Source of the DNA: Vibrio splendidus
Lineage (GTDB): Bacteria; Pseudomonadota; Gammaproteobacteria; Enterobacterales; Vibrionaceae
Direction of reading: 5' to 3'
Assembly (NCBI RefSeq): GCF_002873455.1
Contig: NZ_MCUN01000006.1
Span: 124,001-188,000, forward strand
Length of the DNA: 64,000 bases
The notes below the pieces were generated by a model. The model saw nothing but the letters and a program-made list of their open reading frames with translations. It ran no database searches and was not told where the DNA came from. Positions 56,853 through 64,000 of the stretch are shown piece by piece (within the stretch, counting starts at the first letter, position 1; every line of letters starts with the position of its first letter). Made by a program: the position numbers and the translations under genes.

Positions 56853-59396
56853 ATGTCTTTGAAAACACAGATTACCTTGAGAACCGCCGTGGTTCTGCCA
56901 TTCGTGATGATTTTTCTGTTCACTATGGGCGTAATGGTTTTCACTCAAAAGCAAAGCTACAAAGAGATGGTGAGTGATGTTAGTGCACGCCAACTAACAT
57001 CACTTACTGACAATGTTCATCAAAGCCTGTCCAATTTTTTAGAAAAACCATTTCACGCGAACCTCTCGCTCAGCCATAACATCGGCTACCACCATCTTTA
57101 TCAAGCGGGCAATCTTAGCAAGGTCCAAGACTACATTCTTTATACGTTTTCAGACCATTTCACTGCAGTCCCTCAAATCGATGTGATCGGCTTTGGTTCT
57201 GAAGATGGTAACTATGTCGGTTTTCGTAAAGAAGCCAACAAAGGCTACACCTTGATGGTGCAAGACGACCGTACTAACGATCAGTTGGTCATTTACCGTG
57301 GCAGTAAGATTAGTGAAGACATTCGATCTGTGATTTCAGGTTACGACCCGAGAGCCCGCCCATGGTACACACCCGTTGCTACACAAAAAAAGGCGGTATG
57401 GTCGCCAATTTATGCCAATGCTGATGAGCGCCAAGAAATCACCTTATCTGCCCTCGCCCCTATCTATGATGACAACCAATTCAAAGCCGTCGTCGTCAGC
57501 GACATCAAGATCAATACCTTCAATGCATTTCTCAAAGAACTTAAAGATAAAACAGATGCCTCTGTTTATATCATTGATAAACAACAACGCTTGGTCGCTC
57601 ACTCGGGCGGAGGCAGCGTGGTCTCTTGGGGAACAGGGAAAACCAATAAAGGCCAACGCTTGCTTGCATCAGAGAGTGCTAACCCGGTAATACGTGAAAG
57701 TGCTAGCTACGTAGATCAATTTCACCTAATCGATAATTTGGGCGTGCAGCGCTTTAGCTTTCACCTAGACAACGAACGATACTTCAACCAGATCACCCCT
57801 TATCAAGATGAGCACGGCATCACTTGGTTTATTGGTATGTCGATCCCTGAAAGCAACCTACTCGGTGAATTACCTGAAAACCAAAGAAACAGTTGGTTGA
57901 TCGGGCTAGCACTGAGTTGCATTGGTGTCATTACAGGATTAATTGCCTTTAATCGTGTTACCCAACCTATCACCTCAACAGCGGATGCAGCAAAACGTCT
58001 TGCTAAGGGCGATTGGGACACGAGCATGCCAAAGACGGGGCATATCTATGAAACCAGCATGTTGGTGGAGTCATTCAATGAAATGACCAACAACTTAAAG
58101 GCTTCCTTTCAAGCATTGCAGTCTCAGCTTACCTATGACTCATTAACCAAGCTATACAGCCGCGAAGGCTTTATCGACGCTGCCAAGAAAAACCCTAAAA
58201 ACGAAAAAGGCACACTTTACTTAGTTGGTATCAATCGCTTCCGAGACATCAATGACAGCCTTGGCCATTACAATGGTGACCAATTGCTTATCATTGTAGC
58301 CGCTCGTTTAAGAGGCACACTGCCATCCGAGTACCTATTAGCTCGCACTGGCGGTGATGAGTTCGCCATTTACGCCCCAAACGTCATCCAAAGCGAGGAG
58401 GCTCAACTACTGACTAATCGCTTGCTTCAAACCTTTGCATCCCCATTTTCAATGGAATCAGAAAGTGTCGTCATTAAGGTATCGATGGGAATCGTCGGTG
58501 TATCTAACGTCCACGACATTGCGCTATTGCTGCGCAGTAGTAGCATTGCTCTAAGCAACGCAAAACAAGACAAAGCGAGTGTCAGCATTTACAGCCCAGA
58601 GATGGGTAAAGCATCAAGACATCGTACTAAGATGTTGGCGCGGATGAACCGAGCGATTGAACGTCAACAGTTCGAACCCTTCTATCAACCTATTATTGAT
58701 CTCGAATCCGGCTCGACCATTGGGGCTGAAGCTTTAGCACGCTGGATAACCGATGAAGGGGTGATCTCACCACTCGAGTTCATTCCTCTCGCAGAAGAAA
58801 GTGGGCTCATTTACGATATCGGCAAGCAAATTCTACATAAATCGTGTCGAGATACTGCAATCGCGATTGAGTCAGGAAAATGGAGCAAGGACTTCTCTAT
58901 TCACGTCAACCTATCGGTCGATCAACTGAGTGAAAGTGGCTTTGTTGAACAAGTAAAAGGCACGCTACGTGACACCAAGCTACCAGCAAGCAACCTGACA
59001 CTGGAGATCACTGAGTCACACATCGTCGACAATGACCCAGCCATCATCGATAACATGCTAACGCTAAAAGCATTAGGCATCTCGATTGCAATTGATGACT
59101 TTGGTACCGGCTATTCGTCACTGGCTTATTTACACAAACTGCCATTTGATTGCTTAAAGATCGATCGCAGCTTCGTCAGCAAGCTGGAACAAGAGAACCT
59201 AGACAGCTCCATCGTCACAGCCATCGTTAACATCACCAAGGGTTTCAAGGTGAGCTTAGTGGCAGAAGGCGTTGAAACACAGCAACAGGAAGAACTCCTC
59301 AAGCAACTAAAGTGCCCACTTGCTCAAGGGTTTTTATACAGTCGTCCAGTACCGTTTGACCAATGGCCTACCGACCTCAGCAATGCTAATAAATAG
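56853..59396 (+). CDS. dCache-HAMP-GGDEF-EAL signalling protein
   Basis: 847 residues. A membrane helix lies at about 12-32. The periplasmic dCache region (about 40-330) contains GYDPRARPWYTPVATQK, typical of amino-acid-sensing Cache modules. A second helix lies at about 348-368 and HAMP reaches about 420. The GGDEF domain has an intact RTGGDEFAIY (about 498-507). The EAL domain has GAEALARW (EAL at 626-628), LEITES, DDFGTGYSS, LKIDRSFV and VAEGVE, all intact. It may make and break cyclic di-GMP; which activity dominates is unknown. It follows ntrC but a regulatory link is not shown. Confidence 0.9.
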   Translation: MSLKTQITLRTAVVLPFVMIFLFTMGVMVFTQKQSYKEMVSDVSARQLTSLTDNVHQSLSNFLEKPFHANLSLSHNIGYHHLYQAGNLSKVQDYILYTFSDHFTAVPQIDVIGFGSEDGNYVGFRKEANKGYTLMVQDDRTNDQLVIYRGSKISEDIRSVISGYDPRARPWYTPVATQKKAVWSPIYANADERQEITLSALAPIYDDNQFKAVVVSDIKINTFNAFLKELKDKTDASVYIIDKQQRLVAHSGGGSVVSWGTGKTNKGQRLLASESANPVIRESASYVDQFHLIDNLGVQRFSFHLDNERYFNQITPYQDEHGITWFIGMSIPESNLLGELPENQRNSWLIGLALSCIGVITGLIAFNRVTQPITSTADAAKRLAKGDWDTSMPKTGHIYETSMLVESFNEMTNNLKASFQALQSQLTYDSLTKLYSREGFIDAAKKNPKNEKGTLYLVGINRFRDINDSLGHYNGDQLLIIVAARLRGTLPSEYLLARTGGDEFAIYAPNVIQSEEAQLLTNRLLQTFASPFSMESESVVIKVSMGIVGVSNVHDIALLLRSSSIALSNAKQDKASVSIYSPEMGKASRHRTKMLARMNRAIERQQFEPFYQPIIDLESGSTIGAEALARWITDEGVISPLEFIPLAEESGLIYDIGKQILHKSCRDTAIAIESGKWSKDFSIHVNLSVDQLSESGFVEQVKGTLRDTKLPASNLTLEITESHIVDNDPAIIDNMLTLKALGISIAIDDFGTGYSSLAYLHKLPFDCLKIDRSFVSKLEQENLDSSIVTAIVNITKGFKVSLVAEGVETQQQEELLKQLKCPLAQGFLYSRPVPFDQWPTDLSNANK

Positions 59397-59428
59397 AATA
59401 CAAAGGTTAAATCGAATGAGCCAGAGAC

Positions 59429-59458
59429 AAAAATGCCAGCATAATGCTGGCATTTTTT
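59429..59458 (+). terminator. Terminator after the GGDEF-EAL gene
   Basis: AAATGCCAGC/GCTGGCATTT around ATAAT, then T run; also able to end hemN on the other strand. Confidence 0.93.
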
Positions 59459-59482
59459 ATGTTTCTATTCTCAATCGAGCGA

Positions 59483-60874
59483 TTAAATCACACGAGAGAA
59501 CTGCTGTTGGCGAGCCTTAGCACGTAGGTATTTATCGAAACACATACAGATATTACGAATCAACAAACGACCACGCAAAGTCACGCGGATTTCTTTGTCG
59601 TCAACTTCAACCAACTCATCGTTGATGAAGGTTTGCAGTAGCCCTAAATCTTCTTTGAAGTAACGATTAAAGTTAACCGAGAACTCAGATTCGATCATGG
59701 TTTTATCAAGCTTAAAGTTACAGATAAGCTGTTTGATCACTTCACGACGTAGTAGGTCATCACTGTCTAGAGCAACACCTTTCCAAAGCGCGTGACGAAG
59801 GTCATTCACCTGAGCGTAGTACTTCTTCAGCTCTTTCTGGTTTTGAGCGTAAGCATCACCGACCATAGAGATCGCTGAAACACCGAAACCAACTAGGTCA
59901 GCTTCACCTTGGGTCGTGTAGCCTTGGAAGTTGCGATGCAGGATACCTTCACGCTGTGCTACTGCTAACTCGTCTTCAGGCAGAGCAAAGTGATCCATAC
60001 CAATGAACTGGTAGCCCGCGCCCGTTAAAGTCTCAATGGTATCTTGTAGGATTGCCATTTTCTCTTTCGGTTCAGGTAGGTCTTCATCTTTAATCTTACG
60101 CTGCGCAGCAAACAGTTGCGGCATGTGTGCGTAGTTAAATACCGATAAACGGCCCGGTTTCATTTCTAACACTTGCTTCAATGTTTCCGCGAACAAAGCT
60201 TGAGTCTGCTTTGGTAGGCCGTAGATCAAATCAAGGTTGGTTGAACGGAAACCTAGCTCTTTCGCACGTTGAACCATTGCAATGATGAACTCTTCATCTT
60301 GCTCACGGTTAACCAGTTTCTGTACTTCTTTATTGAAGTCTTGCACACCAATGCTCAGGCGGTTGAAGCCTTCGTTACGCAGGTGGTCAAGTACATCTAA
60401 CTCAATCTCACGTGGGTCAACTTCAATACTGATTTCAGCGTCAGTAGTAAAATTAAATTCCTCACGCAGAATCATCATCAAGCGAGTGATTTGTGTTTTG
60501 GTCAAAAACGTTGGCGTACCACCACCGAAGTGCAATTGCGTCACTTCACGGCCATTCAACAAAGAGGCGCGTTGGCGGATTTCATGTTCAATCACATCTA
60601 AGTACTCATCCGCTTTATGCGAGTGACGAGTAATGACTTTATTACAACCACAGTAGTAACAAAGCTTATGACAGAACGGGATATGCACGTAAAGAGAGAG
60701 TGGACGCTCAGGGTACTGAGTACACGCCATGTCGTAATCAGCGACGGTAAACGCTTCATGAAACTCCAACGCTGTTGGGTATGAAGTGTAACGAGGTCCC
60801 GAATAGTTGTACTTATTTAAGATCTCTTGATCCCAAACGATTTGCTGATTCGTTGTTACTGGCTTGCTCGACAT
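59483..60874 (-). CDS. hemN: Oxygen-independent coproporphyrinogen III oxidase
   Basis: 463 residues (E. coli 457). The radical-SAM cluster motif is CYYCGCN (CxxxCxxC, about residues 71-78), preceded by SLYVHIPFCHKL and followed by LHFGGGTPTFL. It makes protoporphyrinogen IX for haem without oxygen. Radical-SAM plus the C-terminal HemN domain are complete. ATG 60874. It lies downstream of DUF2489-yihI with a 347-bp gap; I found no good FNR box before it. Confidence 0.96.
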   Translation of the reverse strand: MSSKPVTTNQQIVWDQEILNKYNYSGPRYTSYPTALEFHEAFTVADYDMACTQYPERPLSLYVHIPFCHKLCYYCGCNKVITRHSHKADEYLDVIEHEIRQRASLLNGREVTQLHFGGGTPTFLTKTQITRLMMILREEFNFTTDAEISIEVDPREIELDVLDHLRNEGFNRLSIGVQDFNKEVQKLVNREQDEEFIIAMVQRAKELGFRSTNLDLIYGLPKQTQALFAETLKQVLEMKPGRLSVFNYAHMPQLFAAQRKIKDEDLPEPKEKMAILQDTIETLTGAGYQFIGMDHFALPEDELAVAQREGILHRNFQGYTTQGEADLVGFGVSAISMVGDAYAQNQKELKKYYAQVNDLRHALWKGVALDSDDLLRREVIKQLICNFKLDKTMIESEFSVNFNRYFKEDLGLLQTFINDELVEVDDKEIRVTLRGRLLIRNICMCFDKYLRAKARQQQFSRVI

Positions 60875-61221
60875 AGCGGTAATTCCAATTTAGATCCGCG
60901 AGAACCTAAGGTCTCTCAAATCATTTTACATACATTAAAATATAGACGGGTTATTTTGCCACACGACCAGTAAGGTCGTTCCAAGACAAAATCAATTTTT
61001 CAGACAAAAACTCAGAACTGCTAGCTTGATCACTAACAAAGCGTCGGGATTAACGAGACGCAAAAGGTAAGAAGGCTAATTTAACATTGTCTGTTAAAAG
61101 ACAAGGCGACCTAAAAACAATATGCATTTAAGACAAAGCGTCTTAAATGCATAGGTATTAAAAGCAGCGCGTCTTAAAAACTGAATGTTAGACAAGCCTC
61201 TATATTTAAAAGTCTTAGTGA
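60875..61221 (-). other. hemN upstream region with a perfect 14-bp inverted repeat
   Basis: The 347-bp gap between the DUF2489 gene and hemN contains a perfect inverted repeat TATGCATTTAAGAC/GTCTTAAATGCATA (61121-61153, 5-base loop), followed on the minus strand by TTGTTTTTAG. This is the likely terminator of the methyltransferase-yihI-DUF2489 operon. A second weaker repeat GCGTC/GACGC lies near 61040-61060. No ORF is seen. Confidence 0.65.
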
Positions 61222-61710
61222 CTAGATCATCTGAATGTTGATTTGGTTGTTGAGCGGCTTAACCTTCTCCTGCAACCTTTTCAAATCTTCAATGACCGCA
61301 TCATTCAAGCGAGTCTCCGCCTTATGGCGTGTGAGATTCTGCTGCATGCGCTCTTTCTTCGTCAGTTCCTGCCTTCCGTCTCCGCGAGCCATATCTTTTA
61401 CGATATGGTACAACTCAGAAAGAGCAGGATACTCAGAATCAAAATCGACACGCTCATCACCCTGAACGTTATCCATAATAATACACACTCGGATACTGAT
61501 CTCAGGTAAGTCACACTGGCCTTGAATACCCGCTAAGCACAAAGTATTTACGTTTTCGTAAATCGTCGCGTTACGTTTTTCAATGGCAAGTGCTTGATGC
61601 TGCTTTTGCAACTCCGTCTGCTTCTTCACTTGAAGTAGAAGGTAACCTGCGTAAGAGCCCAAGCCGAGAATGATAATTCCACCAGCAATTGCTAATAAGG
61701 TTACGTTCAT
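61222..61710 (-). CDS. DUF2489 membrane protein
   Basis: 162 residues. There is an N-terminal membrane helix (residues 3-24, TLLAIAGGIIILGLGSYAGY), then a cytoplasmic part rich in coiled coil (QVKKQTELQKQHQALAIEKR). CLAGIQGQCDLPEISIRVCI is the DUF2489 core. Function unknown; widely found in Vibrio next to yihI. It is six bases after yihI, so they are cotranscribed. Confidence 0.85.
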   Translation of the reverse strand: MNVTLLAIAGGIIILGLGSYAGYLLLQVKKQTELQKQHQALAIEKRNATIYENVNTLCLAGIQGQCDLPEISIRVCIIMDNVQGDERVDFDSEYPALSELYHIVKDMARGDGRQELTKKERMQQNLTRHKAETRLNDAVIEDLKRLQEKVKPLNNQINIQMI

Positions 61711-61716
61711 TGGCTA

Positions 61717-62274
61717 TTAACCTTTAAAGCTGTCTAAGTCGAAATCTTCGAATTGAGATAGTAAGTCTTCATCAGAGCTCGCTTTCTTCTTAGATGCAAC
61801 CGGTGCTTCTTCGAAGATCTCTTCTTCATCGTTTTCTGGCTCTAGCAGACCTAAACGGCCCATTAGGTGTTCGATACGATCAAGTTTCTCATCAACAAAC
61901 TTCTGCAGACCAGCACCTAGGTTTTCACCATTTTCGATACGATCTAGCAATGTGTTCAGTTGAGCATCATTCTCAAGCATCTCTAACTCTTGTTCGTTAG
62001 ATAGCTTGCGCTCTTGTTTCGTCGACTTCTTCGCTGGTTCAACAATCAGCGGGATTTTTTTCTTGCTGCCTAAACGAGGGTCGCGAGCTAGTGCAGCTTT
62101 ACGCTGTTTTGCTTCGCTACCATCTGAGTGACGGCTGCCAGATTTAAGGCCTTTACGCTTTTTAACACGCTTACGTTCACGACCTTCAACATCAGATTCA
62201 CTACGGTTACGAGTAACCATAGGTTCCGGAGCGCCAAGTGCTCCCGGTTTTCTTGATTTCTTACTACGACCCAT
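61717..62274 (-). CDS. yihI: Der GTPase-activating protein YihI
   Basis: 185 residues. The N-terminus is very basic and low in complexity (RERKRVKKRKGLKSGSRHSD), followed by an acidic helical C-terminal part (EMLENDAQLNTLLDRIENGE). In E. coli YihI binds Der and stimulates its GTPase, delaying ribosome large-subunit maturation. The ATG overlaps the methyltransferase stop by one base (TAATG). The position between hemN and the Csr RNA matches E. coli. Confidence 0.9.
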   Translation of the reverse strand: MGRSKKSRKPGALGAPEPMVTRNRSESDVEGRERKRVKKRKGLKSGSRHSDGSEAKQRKAALARDPRLGSKKKIPLIVEPAKKSTKQERKLSNEQELEMLENDAQLNTLLDRIENGENLGAGLQKFVDEKLDRIEHLMGRLGLLEPENDEEEIFEEAPVASKKKASSDEDLLSQFEDFDLDSFKG

Positions 62275-62912
62275 TACTGCACTTTCCTCAGTAAAATTAC
62301 ATCATTTCCAAAAAATTCTAGTTCGAGCTTATCCCGCTCTGCCAAAAACTGGAATGTTTGACGACTAAAGAAGACGACATGTGTCGGGTCATTCTTGTAG
62401 TGCCAACCAGCAAACGCGTCTACGTCTATTACTAGTTTAGTCATAAGACCAATCCAGCCCTTGGGTTTAACTAAATTCAACCATTGCTGCCACACTTTGT
62501 CTGGGTGATAAAGATGCTCTATCACCTCCGTGGCAGTCATAAAGTCATACGTTTTTTCCAACACAGAAGCTTCTGGGTGGTAATAGATATCGTACAACTC
62601 CATGGTGTGTCCGGCTTCTTCTAACATAATAGATAGCGTAGGGCCTGGGCCACAACCAAAATCCAACCCGTGTGAGTTAGATGAAATTTTGTCTGTTAGT
62701 GGATCCGCGATGCGAGATAGAAAACGACGATAGCCTGCATCACTAGGATCGTTCTCATGGAGATCATAGTGTGCTTTCTCTTCTTTTGCTTCTAACCTTT
62801 GTTCAGGTTTAACAAATACCAGTTCACATTGCTGACATTGCAGATAGGCTCTGCGTTTGTCTTCAAAATAGTGATTCACGCCTTGGTGATGGCATAAGGG
62901 ACAAGTATACAT
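62274..62912 (-). CDS. SAM-dependent methyltransferase with zinc-ribbon-like N-terminus
   Basis: 212 residues. The N-terminal CPLC and CQQC pairs (residues about 4-7 and 26-29) suggest a zinc ribbon. The methyltransferase core has GLDFGCGPGPTLSIMLEEAG (motif I, about 81-100) and DFMTATEVIEHLYHP (motif IV). The substrate is not known. It is the first gene of a three-gene unit with yihI and DUF2489. ATG 62912 is standard. Confidence 0.82.
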   Translation of the reverse strand: MYTCPLCHHQGVNHYFEDKRRAYLQCQQCELVFVKPEQRLEAKEEKAHYDLHENDPSDAGYRRFLSRIADPLTDKISSNSHGLDFGCGPGPTLSIMLEEAGHTMELYDIYYHPEASVLEKTYDFMTATEVIEHLYHPDKVWQQWLNLVKPKGWIGLMTKLVIDVDAFAGWHYKNDPTHVVFFSRQTFQFLAERDKLELEFFGNDVILLRKVQ

Positions 62913-62996
62913 AGCACATCCTTAAACAGGGATGCGAAACATACCAGAAACTGAGTTTATAGTGGAGAGGTATTGGGTGTTTTTTCATCAAATCAA

Positions 62997-63255
62997 TAAA
63001 AAAAGCGATAGGAAAACCTATCGCTCTCTAAATCTGCCTATATCGGCCAAAATTTGCATACTCAACTTGGTACACAAATCTCCATTTGTTATTGGTGCTT
63101 TCCATGCCAAATTTGTTTGTTGTTCATCGTCCTGATGAGTTTTGGCTATCCTTTTCTAACACCTTGTTGCTGGGCTGTCCTAGCCTGATCCGTTTCTGTC
63201 TATACCGTTAGACTAGATGACCATCCGTATCTAAGTCAGCTCCTAGCTGATGGCC
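62997..63255 (-). ncRNA. csrC: CsrC-like regulatory RNA (CsrA-binding)
   Basis: The minus strand holds eight GGA motifs in about 180 bases. Four lie in the loops of small hairpins: CAGC-TAGGA-GCTG (63237-63249), GGCT-AGGAC-AGCC (63173-63185), CATC-AGGAC-GATG (63125-63137) and CAAAT-GGAG-ATTTG (63075-63088). It ends in a strong terminator at 62997-63026 (AGCGATAGG/CCTATCGCT, then seven T). E. coli csrC is found between yihI and engB, the same neighbourhood. The 5' end is placed just after TAAAGT (63259-63264). Shorter and less repeated than csrB, so the family call is good but not certain. Confidence 0.72.
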
Positions 63256-63374
63256 GTTACTTTACCCGGTTACAAAAAGACTACAAGAGTTCAAGCTCAC
63301 ACTTTTGTACACAAATCGATCACACATTGATAAATCAGACATCAGCACAAAACACATTAATAAAACCAATACAA
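63256..63374 (-). other. Upstream region of the csrC-like RNA
   Basis: Between the terminator of the cytochrome gene and the RNA. It carries the -35/-10 region and no clear 18-bp VarA palindrome of the csrB type. No ORF. Confidence 0.4.
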
Positions 63375-63410
63375 AAGAAAACGCCCCAACCATTACTGAT
63401 CGGGGCGTCT
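63375..63410 (-). terminator. Terminator after the cytochrome c4 gene
   Basis: On the minus strand ACGCCCC/GGGGCGT with a loop containing TCAGTAATG, then TTTTCTTTT. The loop matches the terminator of Spot 42 RNA of E. coli, which lies nearby in that genome. Confidence 0.88.
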
Positions 63411-63469
63411 CTTCAATCTCGCTCGAGCGTACATTTCTTTACTCTGGCTAAGAGCAAGAAACCGACATA

Positions 63470-64000
63470 TTAGTGTAAACCACCAACGTACTTCGATAAG
63501 GTATCAATATCTGCGTCTGTTAACTTTTTAGCTACATCACGCATCATCGCATTCATGTCGTTATTACGGCTACCATCGCGGAATTTCTCAAGTTGAGCCT
63601 TGATGTAATCTGCGTGCTGGCCTGAAATCTTAGGGAAACCAGAAAGTTCGGTACCGTTACCACGTGGACCGTGACAAGCAATACACGCCGTTACGCCGCG
63701 TTCTGCGTTACCTGCGGTGTAAAGAACCTTTCCTTCATCTACTACATTCTCAGGAGTAGAGTTACTAGAGATAGGTAGCGATGCGTAGTACGCCGCTAGG
63801 TCAGCCATATCTTCTTCAGATAAAGACATCGCCATTGCACCCATTACAGGTTCATTACGACCTTGCTTACCACCACTAGTCATACCGAGCTTAAGCTCTT
63901 TTAACTGCTTCTCTAGGTACTTCTCATGTTGACCAGCCAATTTAGGGTACTGGGTGATCAGACTGTTGCCGTCAGCACCGTGGCAGGCAACACATGTTTG
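63470..64000 (-). CDS. Di-haem cytochrome c4, 5' part outside the window
   Basis: The frame is open to the right edge, giving 176 residues. Haem site 1 is CVACHGADGNS at the very start and haem site 2 is CIACHGPRGNGTELSGFPKI. Each has the downstream Met ligand region (GAMAMSLSEEDM and NDMNAMMRDVAK). This is the two-domain c4 type that carries electrons to terminal oxidases in the periplasm. The signal peptide and first few dozen residues are beyond the window. In other Vibrio it precedes engB and polA by recall. Confidence 0.9.
   Translation of the reverse strand, partial: QTCVACHGADGNSLITQYPKLAGQHEKYLEKQLKELKLGMTSGGKQGRNEPVMGAMAMSLSEEDMADLAAYYASLPISSNSTPENVVDEGKVLYTAGNAERGVTACIACHGPRGNGTELSGFPKISGQHADYIKAQLEKFRDGSRNNDMNAMMRDVAKKLTDADIDTLSKYVGGLH

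Noticed and set aside
1..64000. CRISPR arrays, tRNA and rRNA genes
   Set aside because: No regularly spaced direct repeats and no tRNA cloverleaf or rRNA sequence were recognised on either strand.

Overview
The window looks like a piece of the larger chromosome of a Vibrio, most likely of the Splendidus clade. This is an inference from protein similarity and gene order recalled from memory; no search was run. Gene order follows the enterobacterial/Vibrio pattern in several blocks: gmk-rpoZ-spoT-recG, ompR-envZ next to greB and tex, bioH/comF/nfuA-nudE-cysQ, a complete type II secretion operon gspC-N, hslR-hslO/pckA, yihY-dtd-yiiD, typA/glnA-ntrB-ntrC, and hemN-yihI up to a cytochrome c4 gene.

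Bases 1 to about 8,100 are accessory DNA. This stretch holds the 3' end of a tyrosine recombinase, an XRE regulator, a 49-residue membrane protein, a lipoprotein, an LRAT-fold papain-like protein, a YagK/YfjJ (inovirus Gp2-like) protein, an unrecognised 322-residue protein, an AlpA regulator, a SEC-C protein and a HipBA toxin-antitoxin pair with a clear palindromic operator. It reads as a satellite-type or integrative island whose left end lies outside the window.

From about 8.2 kb the content is housekeeping. It includes a cold-shock gene with a long leader, psiE, and a purine permease behind a guanine-class purine riboswitch. Then come the (p)ppGpp/RNA polymerase operon and recG, the osmosensor pair envZ/ompR with a hairpin between the two genes, a 264-bp MITE-like element flanked by TA, greB and tex.

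Two untranslated RNAs of the Csr (CsrA-sequestering) type are visible on the minus strand. One lies between greB and tex (about 20.2-20.5 kb), preceded by an 18-bp VarA/UvrY-type palindrome. The other lies between the yihI operon and the cytochrome c4 gene (about 63.0-63.25 kb), the position of csrC in E. coli. The nitrogen block shows NtrC palindromes and a sigma-54 promoter before glnA, and an NtrC palindrome before ntrB. A dual GGDEF-EAL protein follows ntrC. The last gene, cytochrome c4, runs off the right edge.

The strongest discoveries for follow-up are the two Csr RNAs with their control site, the guanine riboswitch, the MITE, the island with its LRAT-fold gene and the HipB operator/18-bp repeat, and the tandem repeat that places several Met codons at the start of gspJ.
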